From NCBI GenBank assembly GCA_016183655.1, contig JACPEH010000019.1, positions 1-64,000 on the forward strand: DNA of 64,000 nt, in the 5' to 3' direction. How positions within the stretch are numbered: the stretch's first letter is position 1; each line of letters opens with the position of its first letter. This document shows, in pieces, positions 1 to 8,665 of the stretch. The notes under the pieces were generated by a model, which saw only the letters and a list, made by a program, of their open reading frames with translations, was not told where the DNA came from and made no database searches. The DNA comes from Rhodocyclales bacterium (GTDB taxonomy: Bacteria > Pseudomonadota > Gammaproteobacteria > Burkholderiales > Rhodocyclaceae). The translations under genes were made by a program, and so were the position numbers.

Positions 1-156
1 ACCTCTGCAGAAAAGACAGGATATGACCATATTCAGATCGCGGTGAACAGCCCCTTGCTATGTCATTGTCCGTGAACAGTTTATTCGGGGCTGCTTCCAT
101 TTGGCATGCAGTCATTTGCTCAATTGAGAACACGCCCTAGTTCCATACTCGCCACA

Positions 157-468
157 TTAGACGCGGAAAATCTCCCGGGATCGGCCGTTAGCCTCCTCGT
201 CGCGGAGCCAGTTAGGCAGCTTCCCGCGGCCAGACCAAGTCAGTTCCCGTTTTTCCGGATGCTGGTACCTGATGGCAACACGCCGCTTGACTTGCGGACC
301 GAGCTTACCCGCCGTGACGAAACCACAATCGGCTGCAGACAAGCCGAATTCACGAACGAGCCGCTTGATCTCGACGATTGCCTCCGCGCACTCGCGCTGC
401 CGCGCGGTTTCGGCTTGTTTTTGCAGAATTTCTATCTCGGCGCAGATTTCTTTGTACGACTTATCCAT
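157..468 (-). CDS. H-NS family nucleoid-associated protein
   Basis: A 103-residue H-NS-like protein, the usual length for the short betaproteobacterial members. The N-terminal half is a charged coiled-coil-type oligomerisation segment. The C-terminal half carries the H-NS DNA-binding signature (RYQHPEKRELTWSGRGKLP, about residues 67-85), where the RGK loop enters the AT-rich minor groove. The ATG at 468 is preceded by a purine-rich AAAGGAAAGG ribosome-binding site. It lies at the distal end of the O-antigen operon on the same strand, about 150 bases after wzz, and may have its own promoter. H-NS proteins silence AT-rich horizontally acquired DNA, so a role in repressing the neighbouring low-GC cluster is plausible but is inference. 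Confidence 0.9.
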   Translation of the reverse strand: MDKSYKEICAEIEILQKQAETARQRECAEAIVEIKRLVREFGLSAADCGFVTAGKLGPQVKRRVAIRYQHPEKRELTWSGRGKLPNWLRDEEANGRSREIFRV

Positions 469-616
469 TTTTTTGCCTTTCCTTTCAGTTCTTACGAATT
501 GCCCGCCGAGCCAAGATCAGGTACGTATTCCCCTCACACGCTGGTGACATTTCCTGCACCGACGGCTCAGTATTGGAAGGAGTTGCACGCACCTCCCTCT
601 CGCCGTTTGACCAGCC

Positions 617-1510
617 CTATCGCTTGCGTAGCCCCTGCGCACGCTGCAGGTTATACGTGGCAAATAACCACATCACGCCCGCAAACAGCCCCCCCACGAT
701 TCCAAAAATCAGCAGCAGCGCCATTTTTGGTGCGATTGGTTTCTCCGGTACAAAAATGGCCTCGACCGCACCCGCAGATTGTGTCGCTGGCGCTCCAAGC
801 GCCATCTCTAGTGCCGTAATCGTTTGCCGCTGGCTGAAGGTTTCAGCCTCTTTTTGGATTCGCAGCGAAGTCATCAAAGCCAATTGGGTAAAACGATCGT
901 CCTTAACCCCCGCAGCAGCCACCAGTTTAGTCAGTGCATCCAAATCTCTTTCGGCACTCGCCAACTTTTCACGGCTAATAGCAAGATCTGTGCGCATCCG
1001 TACCAGAGCTGGCTGCGCCAACTCGGCATGGGCCTTGGTAAGTTGCGCAACCACCGCTGCAACCTTCCCCCTGGCGGCCTCGGGACTCGTACCATCGGCA
1101 CGCAATTCAATCAGCGGCACCTGCTCCGGCCCAACAGTGCCCCTCACAATCTGCATCGAAAGGTCTTTGGCGACCCCAGAGGAGGAACGCGATATGGCTT
1201 CCAACCATGCCTGATCGTTCAAAGCTTCGGCTACGCGGCGCTGGAACGAGGGCGTCTTCATCCGCTCGATCGTTTGTACCGGCGCCTCCACCGGCATCCC
1301 ACTTACCTTAGCCTGGCCGACCTGACCGACCCGACCGACCTGGATGAGAGCAACTGCCTCGTATTTCGGCGGAATGAGGAAAATCGCCAGCACCGCTCCG
1401 ACGATGCCTAGCACGACGCCGCCAACAACCGTGACCCACCCCCTGCGTAATTTCTCCCAGAGATCGAAGAAACTGATTTCGTCCCCCTGCGACACTTCAT
1501 TTTCATTCAT
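617..1510 (-). CDS. wzz: Wzz-type polysaccharide chain-length determinant
   Basis: A 297-residue inner-membrane co-polymerase that sets O-antigen chain length together with Wzy. The layout is typical of Wzz: a short cytoplasmic N-terminus (FFDLWEKLRRGW), a first membrane helix at about residues 25-47, a large periplasmic region rich in heptads, and a second membrane helix near residues 262-285, with a short basic tail. The open frame extends 23 codons further upstream, but the ATG at 1510 fits the family N-terminus. It is the last polysaccharide gene of the minus-strand operon and follows the large dehydratase gene. No tyrosine-kinase domain is attached, so this is the Wzy-dependent LPS type rather than a Wzc. 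Confidence 0.85.
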   Translation of the reverse strand: MNENEVSQGDEISFFDLWEKLRRGWVTVVGGVVLGIVGAVLAIFLIPPKYEAVALIQVGRVGQVGQAKVSGMPVEAPVQTIERMKTPSFQRRVAEALNDQAWLEAISRSSSGVAKDLSMQIVRGTVGPEQVPLIELRADGTSPEAARGKVAAVVAQLTKAHAELAQPALVRMRTDLAISREKLASAERDLDALTKLVAAAGVKDDRFTQLALMTSLRIQKEAETFSQRQTITALEMALGAPATQSAGAVEAIFVPEKPIAPKMALLLIFGIVGGLFAGVMWLFATYNLQRAQGLRKR

Positions 1511-1633
1511 CAATTGCACTTTCTCAACACTCAATGGACCACGACGTCGCCCTGACCAGAATTGGCCATTACGCGCCACAATAATGCGCCGTTGCTATGT
1601 GGCGCCGGCGCGTACTTCTGCGCCAATGGCTTT

Positions 1634-3586
1634 TCAGTAGGAATTCGTCGGCCCCAGGCGATCTGCCTCGGCGTCCTGCTCCATGAACACCCAGTCCACA
1701 ATTTCCTTACTGAGGGTGTAACCAGACACCAACTTGGCCATCATCAAGCGGATGATGCTTACATCATTTACCCCAAGGGCTATCTCCAAGGCACTCAGCC
1801 GGTCTTTCAGCTCAGCCCATGGGATAAAATCCTCATTGGCTTTCATGATCCTCGGGTGTAATGTCTGTTTCGGGTTGTCACCGATCAACAGCTCCTCATA
1901 GAGTTTCTCGCCCGGACGCAGACCGGTGATCTCAATCTCAATATCGCCACCCGGGTTCTTCTCGTCTTTGACGGTTAGGCCCGAGAGCTCAATCATCCGA
2001 CGGGCCAGATCCATGATCTTGACTGACTGACCCATGTCAAGCACGAACACATCCCCCCCCTTGGCCATGGCCCCGGCCTGAATTACCAACTGGGCCGCCT
2101 CCGGGATCGTCATGAAATAACGGGTAATCTCGGGGTGGGTCACGGTGACCGGCCCGCCATCGCGAATCTGCTGCCGAAACTTCGGCACCACCGAACCCGA
2201 CGACCCCAGCACATTGCCAAAACGCACCATGGTGAACTTGGTATCGGGATTGATCACGGCCAGTGCCTGCAGCACCATTTCAGCCAAACGCTTGCTGGCT
2301 CCCATGATATTGGTGGGCCGTACCGCCTTGTCGGTGCTGATAAGCACAAAGTCAGCTACACCGTGTTCTGCAGCCGCCTGCGCCGTGCGTAACGTGCCCA
2401 TCACGTTGTTCTTGATGCCTTCGGCGGGGTTGTGTTCAACCAGCGGCACATGTTTATAAGCGGCCGCGTGATAGACCGTGTCTGGATGCCAAGTCGACAT
2501 AATCTCCTGCATCCGGTCTTCATCTTGCGCGGAGGCCAACAAAGGCACCACCACAGTTTTTTTGCCAAGGAGCTTTTCTTCGAGTTCCTGATGAATCGCA
2601 TAAAGCGCGAACTCGCTTAGCTCAACCAGCAGAAGTTTTGCAGGCCCCACAGCCAGAATCTGCCGACAGAGCTCGCTGCCGATTGAGCCACCCGCCCCCG
2701 TCACTAGCACCACTTTGCTGACAACATTTTTGGCCAGGAGGAGGTGATTGGGCATGACGGGTTCGCGCCCGAGCAAGTCATCAATATCCAGATCACATAC
2801 ATCGCTCAGACTTATCTTGCCTGTGGCTATGTCACTCAGCCCCGGCAGGGTGCGTACCGCAACCTTGTGTGCTTTAAGCGAACTAAGGATCTCATTGCGC
2901 CGCCGATGGGAAACAGAAGGCAGCGCCAACAACACATCCGTAACCGGAACTTCAGCCAAGATTTCAGTCAGATCAGCGGGGTTGTGTATAGGCAAGCCGT
3001 TGAGTATATGGCCATGAAGCCGATCATCGTCATCCAAAAAACCCACCACCCTGATTTCGAGACTGTTGACCATGGCCGATGCCAGTTGCCGACCAGCACT
3101 ACCAGCGCCGTAAATCAAGGCCTGCGGCAAAGCTGCTTTGCGCAACTGCTGGTGGTACAGCCCCCCCAGCCAAATGCGGGCCGCCGCACGCGATGCGCCC
3201 ACCAACATGAGCAGCAACATCGGCTGGATCAGCCCAATGGTGCGGGGGACATCTTGAACACCGAAGAACGTAAAAATAGCGGCAAATGCCAGCCCATACA
3301 GCAACATGGCACGAGCCACAGCTACCATGGCCGCAAGACCGCTATAGCGGAAAATCGCCCGATAAAGCCCAGACGTAACGAAGATGGGGAGTGCCAACAC
3401 CACCGACGCCAATGCAGGCCATACGACCCCTCCCGACAGCGGGAGGAACACCCCAAGGCGCAGATAAAATGCCAGCCAGACGGATAGGACACATAAGCCA
3501 GCGTCGAGCGCCAGCACCACCCCGCGCTTAACAGGACGCGACAAAGCCAATACGGGGATCGCCAAACGACTCAGCGTGCGCATCAT
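1634..3586 (-). CDS. wbpM: Membrane-anchored UDP-GlcNAc 4,6-dehydratase (WbpM/PglF/CapD family)
   Basis: A 650-residue protein with the WbpM/PglF architecture. Four or so membrane helices occupy the first ~150 residues, followed by a cryptic Rossmann segment (YGAGSAGRQLA) and then a catalytic SDR domain beginning VTGAGGSIGSELCRQ (about residue 295). The catalytic STDKA/TNIMGASKR region and the C-terminal GLRPGEKLYEELL are present. The family converts UDP-GlcNAc to UDP-2-acetamido-2,6-dideoxy-4-hexulose, which feeds QuiNAc/FucNAc, bacillosamine and, after amination, legionaminic acid. The ATG at 3586 is preferred over 3598 because GGGGGAT lies five bases ahead of it. About 258 bases without a convincing gene separate it from the upstream sugar transferase. 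It is the only UDP-sugar 4,6-dehydratase in the window. Confidence 0.9.
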   Translation of the reverse strand: MMRTLSRLAIPVLALSRPVKRGVVLALDAGLCVLSVWLAFYLRLGVFLPLSGGVVWPALASVVLALPIFVTSGLYRAIFRYSGLAAMVAVARAMLLYGLAFAAIFTFFGVQDVPRTIGLIQPMLLLMLVGASRAAARIWLGGLYHQQLRKAALPQALIYGAGSAGRQLASAMVNSLEIRVVGFLDDDDRLHGHILNGLPIHNPADLTEILAEVPVTDVLLALPSVSHRRRNEILSSLKAHKVAVRTLPGLSDIATGKISLSDVCDLDIDDLLGREPVMPNHLLLAKNVVSKVVLVTGAGGSIGSELCRQILAVGPAKLLLVELSEFALYAIHQELEEKLLGKKTVVVPLLASAQDEDRMQEIMSTWHPDTVYHAAAYKHVPLVEHNPAEGIKNNVMGTLRTAQAAAEHGVADFVLISTDKAVRPTNIMGASKRLAEMVLQALAVINPDTKFTMVRFGNVLGSSGSVVPKFRQQIRDGGPVTVTHPEITRYFMTIPEAAQLVIQAGAMAKGGDVFVLDMGQSVKIMDLARRMIELSGLTVKDEKNPGGDIEIEITGLRPGEKLYEELLIGDNPKQTLHPRIMKANEDFIPWAELKDRLSALEIALGVNDVSIIRLMMAKLVSGYTLSKEIVDWVFMEQDAEADRLGPTNSY

Positions 3587-3844
3587 GCTATCCCCCATGA
3601 TGCGAAATCCTTCTGAGTCCGGAGTTGTTATCCATATTGTTTGATCTCGCTAAATACCCGTATTGGGACAATTTCTCTGCTCCTCGCCGCTTGAAGATAG
3701 GGCTCTTTCGCCAAAGACTGAATTCGTTCTGTAAATTACACATTCGCAGCATTGATTCATGCTGACCCCGATGCTTTGGCCTTGACCAGCTAATGGCTCC
3801 TTAACCACAGAATAAAGAGTTTCCTCGATACCCAAGGAGATTCT
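3587..3844. other. Gap inside the polysaccharide operon, no gene recognised
   Basis: About 258 bases between the sugar transferase and the WbpM-like gene. A 61-codon minus-strand open frame (3650-3835) fills part of it but resembles nothing and has no clear ribosome-binding site. Base composition is AT-richer than the flanking genes. I see no strong terminator or promoter. It may be an insertion/deletion scar from cassette reassortment. Confidence 0.4.
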
Positions 3845-4405
3845 TTAGTGTGTAATTCCATCCCTTTTAGCGACCTTAATCAAAGTGAGCCAAAGGATTT
3901 TTAAATCGAACGATAGGCTTTGCTTCCTAAGGTACTGTGCGTCTAGAGCCACTTTCTCAGGAATGGGTATCTCGTCACGCCCATTAACCTGCGCCCATCC
4001 GGTGAGACCGGGCAACAATTCATGCACGCCTTGCTCAGTCCGCATGGCGATGAGGTCATCTTGATTGAACAGAGCAGGCCTGGGCCCAACAAAACTCATA
4101 TCGCCAACCAGAATGCTCCATAACTGGGGCAACTCATCCAGACTACTCTTGCGCAAGAATGAGCCAATAGGCGTCAGATAGGCATCTGGATCGCTCAGCA
4201 AATGGGTCGCTACGGCCGGCGTACCCAACTGCATACTGCGAAACTTCGGCATCTTAAAGACAGTGTTGTACCGTCCAACGCGGTCCGACCAGTATAGAGC
4301 TGGCCCTCTGGACGTGAGCCTGACGGCCACAGCGGTCAGGGCGATAGGCAGCATCAGCAACAGCCCGGCCACGATGCCCAGCACGATGTCGAATAGCCGT
4401 TTCAT
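3845..4405 (-). CDS. PglC-type phosphosugar transferase (initiating enzyme)
   Basis: A 186-residue monotopic phosphoglycosyl transferase of the small PglC class, lacking the polytopic extension of WbaP/WcaJ. It has the N-terminal re-entrant membrane helix (RLFDIVLGIVAGLLLMLP), the basic KFRSM motif, the catalytic SLDELPQL (Asp-Glu pair), and the FVGPRPAL and PGLTGWAQVNGR motifs. It transfers a sugar-1-phosphate from a UDP-sugar to undecaprenyl phosphate on the cytoplasmic face, starting the repeat unit. PglC enzymes favour UDP-diNAc-bacillosamine or related 6-deoxy amino sugars, which the adjacent dehydratase, aminotransferase and acetyltransferase genes could make. The start is five bases downstream of the upstream gene, so translational coupling is likely. 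Confidence 0.88.
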   Translation of the reverse strand: MKRLFDIVLGIVAGLLLMLPIALTAVAVRLTSRGPALYWSDRVGRYNTVFKMPKFRSMQLGTPAVATHLLSDPDAYLTPIGSFLRKSSLDELPQLWSILVGDMSFVGPRPALFNQDDLIAMRTEQGVHELLPGLTGWAQVNGRDEIPIPEKVALDAQYLRKQSLSFDLKILWLTLIKVAKRDGITH

Positions 4406-4410
4406 AGTGC

Positions 4411-5877
4411 TCAGCGGAGAAATCTGCGAACAACCGTGACGATGCGCTCAATATCGCCAGCGGGCATGTTGGACCCTGAAGGCAGGCAGAGACCTTGCTC
4501 AAAGAGTTGGTCGGAAACAGAGTCGGAATCATGAGCAAAGTAGCGGCATCCCTGGAAGACCGGTTGCAGATGCATGGGCTTCCAAAGGGGGCGGGCCTCG
4601 ATGAGTTCAGCGGCCAAATGCTTCATCAGGGTCTGGCGGTCAACGCCGCCCCGTGGGTCTATGGTGCACGCTGTCAACCAGTGGGTCGAGTAGCTCCACT
4701 CAGGCTCGGGCATCCATGTGATGCAGTCAAGATCCATGAGGGCATCACGATAGGCCTGGAAGACTTGCCTACGAGCCTCGACCCGACTCCGTAGAACATC
4801 TAGCTGGCCGCGACCGACGCCGGCCAGAATGTTACTCATGCGGTAGTTGAACCCTATTTCCGAATGCTGGTAGTGCGGCGCAGGGTCGCGCGCCTGGGTC
4901 GACAGAAAACGGGCCTTGGCGATGAGGTCTGGCTCATCTGAAACCAACATGCCACCGCCTGATGTAGTGATAATTTTGTTGCCGTTGAAGGAGTAGGCCC
5001 CCAAGCGCCCAAAGGTACCGCTGGCCTTGCCCTTATAGGTAGCGCCCAGGCTTTCCGCGGCATCTTCCAGCACGGGCACGCCGTACTCGTTGCACAGCGC
5101 CATCAGAGGATCCATGTCGGCACTTTGCCCATAGAGGCAGACGATGACCACGGCCTTGGGCATCCAACCCTCCCGGCGAGCTGCTTCAAAGGCGCGCTGT
5201 AGGGCCTGCGGCGACATGTTCCAACTCTCATGGTCCGAATCGATGAAGACCGGCTCGGCGCCCTGATACGCAATAGGATTGGCACTGGCGGCAAATGTCA
5301 GTGTAGAGCAGAAGACCTTGTCGCCGGGGCCTACACCCAGCAGACGCAGCCCCAAGTGCAGAGCAGCAGTTCCGGAGGACAGCGCCGCAGCATGCCTGAC
5401 ACCGACCATTTGCGCCAACTCACGCTCGAAGGCATCAACGTTAGGGCCTAGGGGCGCAATCCAGTTCGTCCTGAAGGCTTCTTCAACGTACAGACGCTCT
5501 GTGTCACCCATGTGAGGGGTGGACAGCAGAATCTGCGCGTCGATCTCCTTACGGTCCAGGATGCTCACGACCTGGCCATGCTTGCCGATGACAGGCAGGT
5601 GGTTGATGCCGTGCTGGTTCATCAAGTCGAGTGCCTCGCGCCGGGTAGCCCCTTCGTCAATGACGTGAGAGGACATCGCGGACATGCTTTCCAGTGTGTC
5701 CTCCAAAGTGGCACCGTTGAGTAACAGGCGACGCAAATCACCATCGGTCACAGTTCGCTCAAAGCGTCCGCCCGCATCCACCAGCAGCAACAAGCCGGTG
5801 GCCCCTTGATCCATACGGGAGAGCGCCTCGCGCAGTTTTGACTGCCTGTGCACAGTCAGCATATCGAGTTTGTTCAT
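4411..5877 (-). CDS. CBS-domain/DegT-type sugar aminotransferase fusion (LegC/PglE-like)
   Basis: A 488-residue two-part protein. Residues 1-120 form a CBS pair (TVTDGDLRR near 42-50; HLPVIGKHGQVVSILDR near 93-109). Residues ~125-488 are a DegT/DnrJ/EryC1/StrS PLP aminotransferase with SSGTAALHLGL, the PLP-ring aspartate in EDAAES (~272) and the Schiff-base lysine in SFNGNK (K301). The enzyme part should aminate C4 of a UDP-4-keto-6-deoxy sugar. In known legionaminate clusters a CBS pair of this look sits on the nucleotidyltransferase PtmE, not on the aminotransferase, so the fusion is unusual. CBS pairs bind nucleotides, hence feedback control by a nucleotide or CMP-sugar is possible (inference). 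Its stop lies five bases before the sugar transferase; its start overlaps the acetyltransferase stop by four bases. Confidence 0.88.
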   Translation of the reverse strand: MNKLDMLTVHRQSKLREALSRMDQGATGLLLLVDAGGRFERTVTDGDLRRLLLNGATLEDTLESMSAMSSHVIDEGATRREALDLMNQHGINHLPVIGKHGQVVSILDRKEIDAQILLSTPHMGDTERLYVEEAFRTNWIAPLGPNVDAFERELAQMVGVRHAAALSSGTAALHLGLRLLGVGPGDKVFCSTLTFAASANPIAYQGAEPVFIDSDHESWNMSPQALQRAFEAARREGWMPKAVVIVCLYGQSADMDPLMALCNEYGVPVLEDAAESLGATYKGKASGTFGRLGAYSFNGNKIITTSGGGMLVSDEPDLIAKARFLSTQARDPAPHYQHSEIGFNYRMSNILAGVGRGQLDVLRSRVEARRQVFQAYRDALMDLDCITWMPEPEWSYSTHWLTACTIDPRGGVDRQTLMKHLAAELIEARPLWKPMHLQPVFQGCRYFAHDSDSVSDQLFEQGLCLPSGSNMPAGDIERIVTVVRRFLR

Positions 5878-6512
5878 TTACTTTCCTTGATCGCGTGGCG
5901 GGCAGGTATTCCCGTCCAAGTTTGGCCAGGGGGTACCTCCGTTAGGACCACTGCACCAGCGCCAATGACGGCGTCGTCGCCGATGCGCACACCAGGCAGG
6001 ATTCTGGCACCCGCGCCGATCAGCACCCGTGCGCCGACCCGAACACCTCCACTCAGGGAGGCCGAGGGCGCGATATGGGTGTAGGCGCCGACCTGGCAAT
6101 CATGGTCGACTACCGCACCATGGTTGACGATCACCCCGGAGTCCAAATGGGCACACGGCCCGACCACGGCCAAAGCTGCCACCAAAGTGCCCGGCCCCAA
6201 CGATGCGCTGAGGGCCACGCAGGCCCGCGGATGGGCGATGGTGAGCCAGCGGTCTCTGGGCAAGCCCGAACCTTCCAGCAGGAACTGGCGCACTTGGGCC
6301 GAACCGACGGCCGCATGGACCCTGCCCGACAGTCCTTTAGGCTGCAACGTGGGCGCCTCGACGGCACAGCCCAGCATGGTGGTGCCGTGGAGTTCGTATC
6401 GATCATCCCGCACCCGAATGGCGTGGTTTGGATAACCCAGCAGTTGCAGCGCGTCGATAACCACACGGCCATGACCACCAGCGCCCAACACATGGACGGT
6501 ATCAGTAGGCAT
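5874..6512 (-). CDS. Sugar N-acetyltransferase, PglD/NeuD/LegH family
   Basis: A 212-residue protein with an N-terminal Rossmann-like UDP-sugar-binding subdomain (VHVLGAGGHGRVVIDAL) and a C-terminal left-handed beta-helix of hexapeptide repeats (residues ~95-205), the PglD/NeuD arrangement. The catalytic histidine candidate lies in the NHGAVVDHD segment (~131-138). The role is acetyl-CoA-dependent acetylation of the 4-amino group placed by the neighbouring aminotransferase, giving a UDP-2,4-diacetamido-trideoxy sugar, the substrate for both PglC and LegG. It overlaps the aminotransferase start by ATGA and the LegG stop by 11 bases, indicating a translationally coupled block. Confidence 0.87.
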   Translation of the reverse strand: MPTDTVHVLGAGGHGRVVIDALQLLGYPNHAIRVRDDRYELHGTTMLGCAVEAPTLQPKGLSGRVHAAVGSAQVRQFLLEGSGLPRDRWLTIAHPRACVALSASLGPGTLVAALAVVGPCAHLDSGVIVNHGAVVDHDCQVGAYTHIAPSASLSGGVRVGARVLIGAGARILPGVRIGDDAVIGAGAVVLTEVPPGQTWTGIPARHAIKESK

Positions 6513-7635
6513 TGGTTTTCGACAGCAAGTCGGGCGTTGGCGTCAGTGAGCCCAGCAGGTCAGCGATTCTTTCGGCGGTGTGACCGTCACCATACACATT
6601 GAGGGACGGCTGGCGCCCCCGGCGCAGCAACAGCTGGAATGCGTCCAGAAGGGCTGCGTGCTCCAGCGGGGCGTCCACGGTGTTCGTATTGCGTTCGCGT
6701 AAATATTGACGGCTGCCCAGATTGAGAACTGGCGTACCAAAACTGGCTGCTTCAATAATGCCGGCGCTGGAATTGCCGACCATCACATCGCACTGAGCCA
6801 TCCAGGATGCAAATTGCGAACGTGCCAAGTGGGTCAGCACCCGCACACCGTGCTGACCATGCCGTGCCTGAAGCTCTTCGCGAATCGGAGCGCTGCCAGC
6901 ATCGGAGTTTGGCATCACGGCCACGACCTGCATCCCCTGCTTACACAAGCTGTCGAGAATCAGACGCGTGGCACCTGCGGCCTGCTCAGCTTCTTGCAGC
7001 ACTGGGTGGAACACCATCAGGGCGACCGGGCGCTCGGGGTCTAACCCCAGCTCCTCACAGAGCGCGACGCGCGACAGCGTGGCTAGCTGCACCAAGCCGT
7101 CCAGACCCGGTGCACCGGTGACCCAGACGGCCTCAGGCCGTTCCCCCATTCGAATCAGTCGCTCTCGGGAGTCCTGTGTCGCTACAAAATGAAAATGCGC
7201 CAGCTTGCTTATGGCGTGGCGGACCGGCTCATCGACAGTGCCCGAACGCTCGCCTCCGTGTACATGAACTATGGGCAGGTTGAGGTGAATGGCCGCAATC
7301 GCTCCGGCCAGCATCTCCCCCCGGTCGCCCAACAGCAGAACGATGTCGGGGCGATCGGACGTCCACTCGTCCACAAAGGCCATAATCATGCGCCCCAGAT
7401 TCCTGGCCATTGTGGCCCCGGTAGCCGGCTCCAGTGGCACGGGCACTTCTGCGCGGACAAGTAGGCCACTCTCGTGGATTTCCCGCGCGGTGTGTCCATA
7501 CTCGGCGCTGAGGTGCATGCCTGTTACTAGCACATCGAGCTCCAAACCAGGCCGAGATTGCACCGCCAACAAGCTCGACCGCATCAATCCGAAGTCAGCC
7601 CGCGTGCCCGAGACGTAGCAAATTCGCCGGGTCAT
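6502..7635 (-). CDS. legG: UDP-N-acetyl sugar 2-epimerase, hydrolysing (LegG/NeuC family)
   Basis: A 377-residue GT-B-fold hydrolysing epimerase. The N-terminus CYVSGTRADFGL is the NeuC/LegG signature; HVHGGERSGTVDE and VGNSSAGIIEAASFG are the substrate and nucleotide loops. NeuC acts on UDP-GlcNAc, while LegG acts on UDP-2,4-diacetamido-2,4,6-trideoxyglucose and releases the mannose-configured free sugar. The upstream amination/acetylation genes favour the LegG reading here. The start overlaps the synthase stop by ATGA. Substrate choice cannot be proven from sequence by eye. Confidence 0.88.
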   Translation of the reverse strand: MTRRICYVSGTRADFGLMRSSLLAVQSRPGLELDVLVTGMHLSAEYGHTAREIHESGLLVRAEVPVPLEPATGATMARNLGRMIMAFVDEWTSDRPDIVLLLGDRGEMLAGAIAAIHLNLPIVHVHGGERSGTVDEPVRHAISKLAHFHFVATQDSRERLIRMGERPEAVWVTGAPGLDGLVQLATLSRVALCEELGLDPERPVALMVFHPVLQEAEQAAGATRLILDSLCKQGMQVVAVMPNSDAGSAPIREELQARHGQHGVRVLTHLARSQFASWMAQCDVMVGNSSAGIIEAASFGTPVLNLGSRQYLRERNTNTVDAPLEHAALLDAFQLLLRRGRQPSLNVYGDGHTAERIADLLGSLTPTPDLLSKTNAY

Positions 7636-8663
7636 GTCAGATCGGTCCAGTTCAGTATTGTGCCTGCCGCCAGCGTGCGCTTGACCTGGCGTCCGGTGAC
7701 GCGATCCATGTCGACGGGAGGGATGCCGGTGCCGGGACGTAGCAGTGCCACGTCCTGAGCCCGGATGGTCTCCCCTGCGCTCAGGTCGCGTAGCAAAGTA
7801 ACACTGCGGCGCACCAGCGCCCGAATTGGCAACTCAGTCGCCGTGGGGGCCTTGATGGCCGAGCCCAGACATTGCTCGACGGCGCGGATGCTGTCGACCA
7901 AGGCTTTGAGCTCATCCGGGTTCAGTGAAGCGCTGTGATCGGGACCAGACATGCGTTTGTCGATAGTGAAGTGCTTCTCGATCACAGTGGCTCCTAGGGC
8001 CACAGCGGCCGTGGAGACCGCGATGCCCAAGGTGTGGTCAGAGTAGCCTATCGGCACCCCGATCTCCCTACCGATGGTCTGCATAGCGTTTAGGTTGACG
8101 TCCTTGAAAGCTGCGGGGTAGTTCGACGTGCAGTGCAACACAGTCAGGCCGTCGGCTGGCAATGCCAGGCCGAGTCGTGCCCAAACGCCCTTGACCGCAT
8201 TGACCGCATCGTCGATTTCCTGGAGGTCGGCCATACCGGTAGATAGGATCAATGGCACACCTTTGGCTGCCAGAAACCGCAGAAAGGGCAGGTTGGTGAG
8301 CTCACCCGACGGGACCTTGATGCGGCTCATTCCCAACCCCATTAACATGTCGGCAGCGAATTCGTCGAACGGCGTGGACATGAATTCGACCCCATGCTGC
8401 ATGCAGGCCTGTGCCAGTTGGGCATGGGCAGCATCGGACAATTCCAGTGCCCGCAGCATGCTGTGCTGATCACCGTCGCCGGTCTCCCGCGCTTGGTAGC
8501 TGGCCTTGGCCGTTCCCTTGGCGACCAGTCTATCTGCTGAAAAGGTCTGGAACTTGACCGCGTCGGCACCGCATGCAGCGGCAATTTCGACCAACTTCAT
8601 AGCCAAGGCTTCGTCGCCGTTATGGTTAACACCGGCCTCCGCAATGATGAAGACACGACTCAC
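7632..8663 (-). CDS. legI: Nonulosonic (legionaminic-type) acid synthase, NeuB/LegI family
   Basis: A 343-residue NeuB-family synthase condensing phosphoenolpyruvate with the six-carbon sugar released by LegG to make a nine-carbon acid. A TIM-barrel domain fills residues 1-~280 (IIAEAGVNHNG, ADAVKFQTF, IGYSDHT, IEKHFTID), followed by a C-terminal SAF/antifreeze-like domain (LSAGETIRAQDVALLRPG). Length and both domains match the family, so the gene looks intact. It sits directly upstream of legG with a four-base overlap and two bases after the NAD-dependent reductase gene. Pse, Leg and Neu synthases are hard to separate by eye; context favours legionaminate. Confidence 0.9.
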   Translation of the reverse strand: MSRVFIIAEAGVNHNGDEALAMKLVEIAAACGADAVKFQTFSADRLVAKGTAKASYQARETGDGDQHSMLRALELSDAAHAQLAQACMQHGVEFMSTPFDEFAADMLMGLGMSRIKVPSGELTNLPFLRFLAAKGVPLILSTGMADLQEIDDAVNAVKGVWARLGLALPADGLTVLHCTSNYPAAFKDVNLNAMQTIGREIGVPIGYSDHTLGIAVSTAAVALGATVIEKHFTIDKRMSGPDHSASLNPDELKALVDSIRAVEQCLGSAIKAPTATELPIRALVRRSVTLLRDLSAGETIRAQDVALLRPGTGIPPVDMDRVTGRQVKRTLAAGTILNWTDLT

Positions 8664-8665
8664 GG

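Noticed and set aside
1..156. A gene in the first 156 bases
   Set aside because: No open frame with support on either strand; it is the region beyond the H-NS stop with nothing recognisable.
3650..3835. 61-codon minus-strand open frame in the operon gap
   Set aside because: No homology signal, no ribosome-binding site, odd composition.
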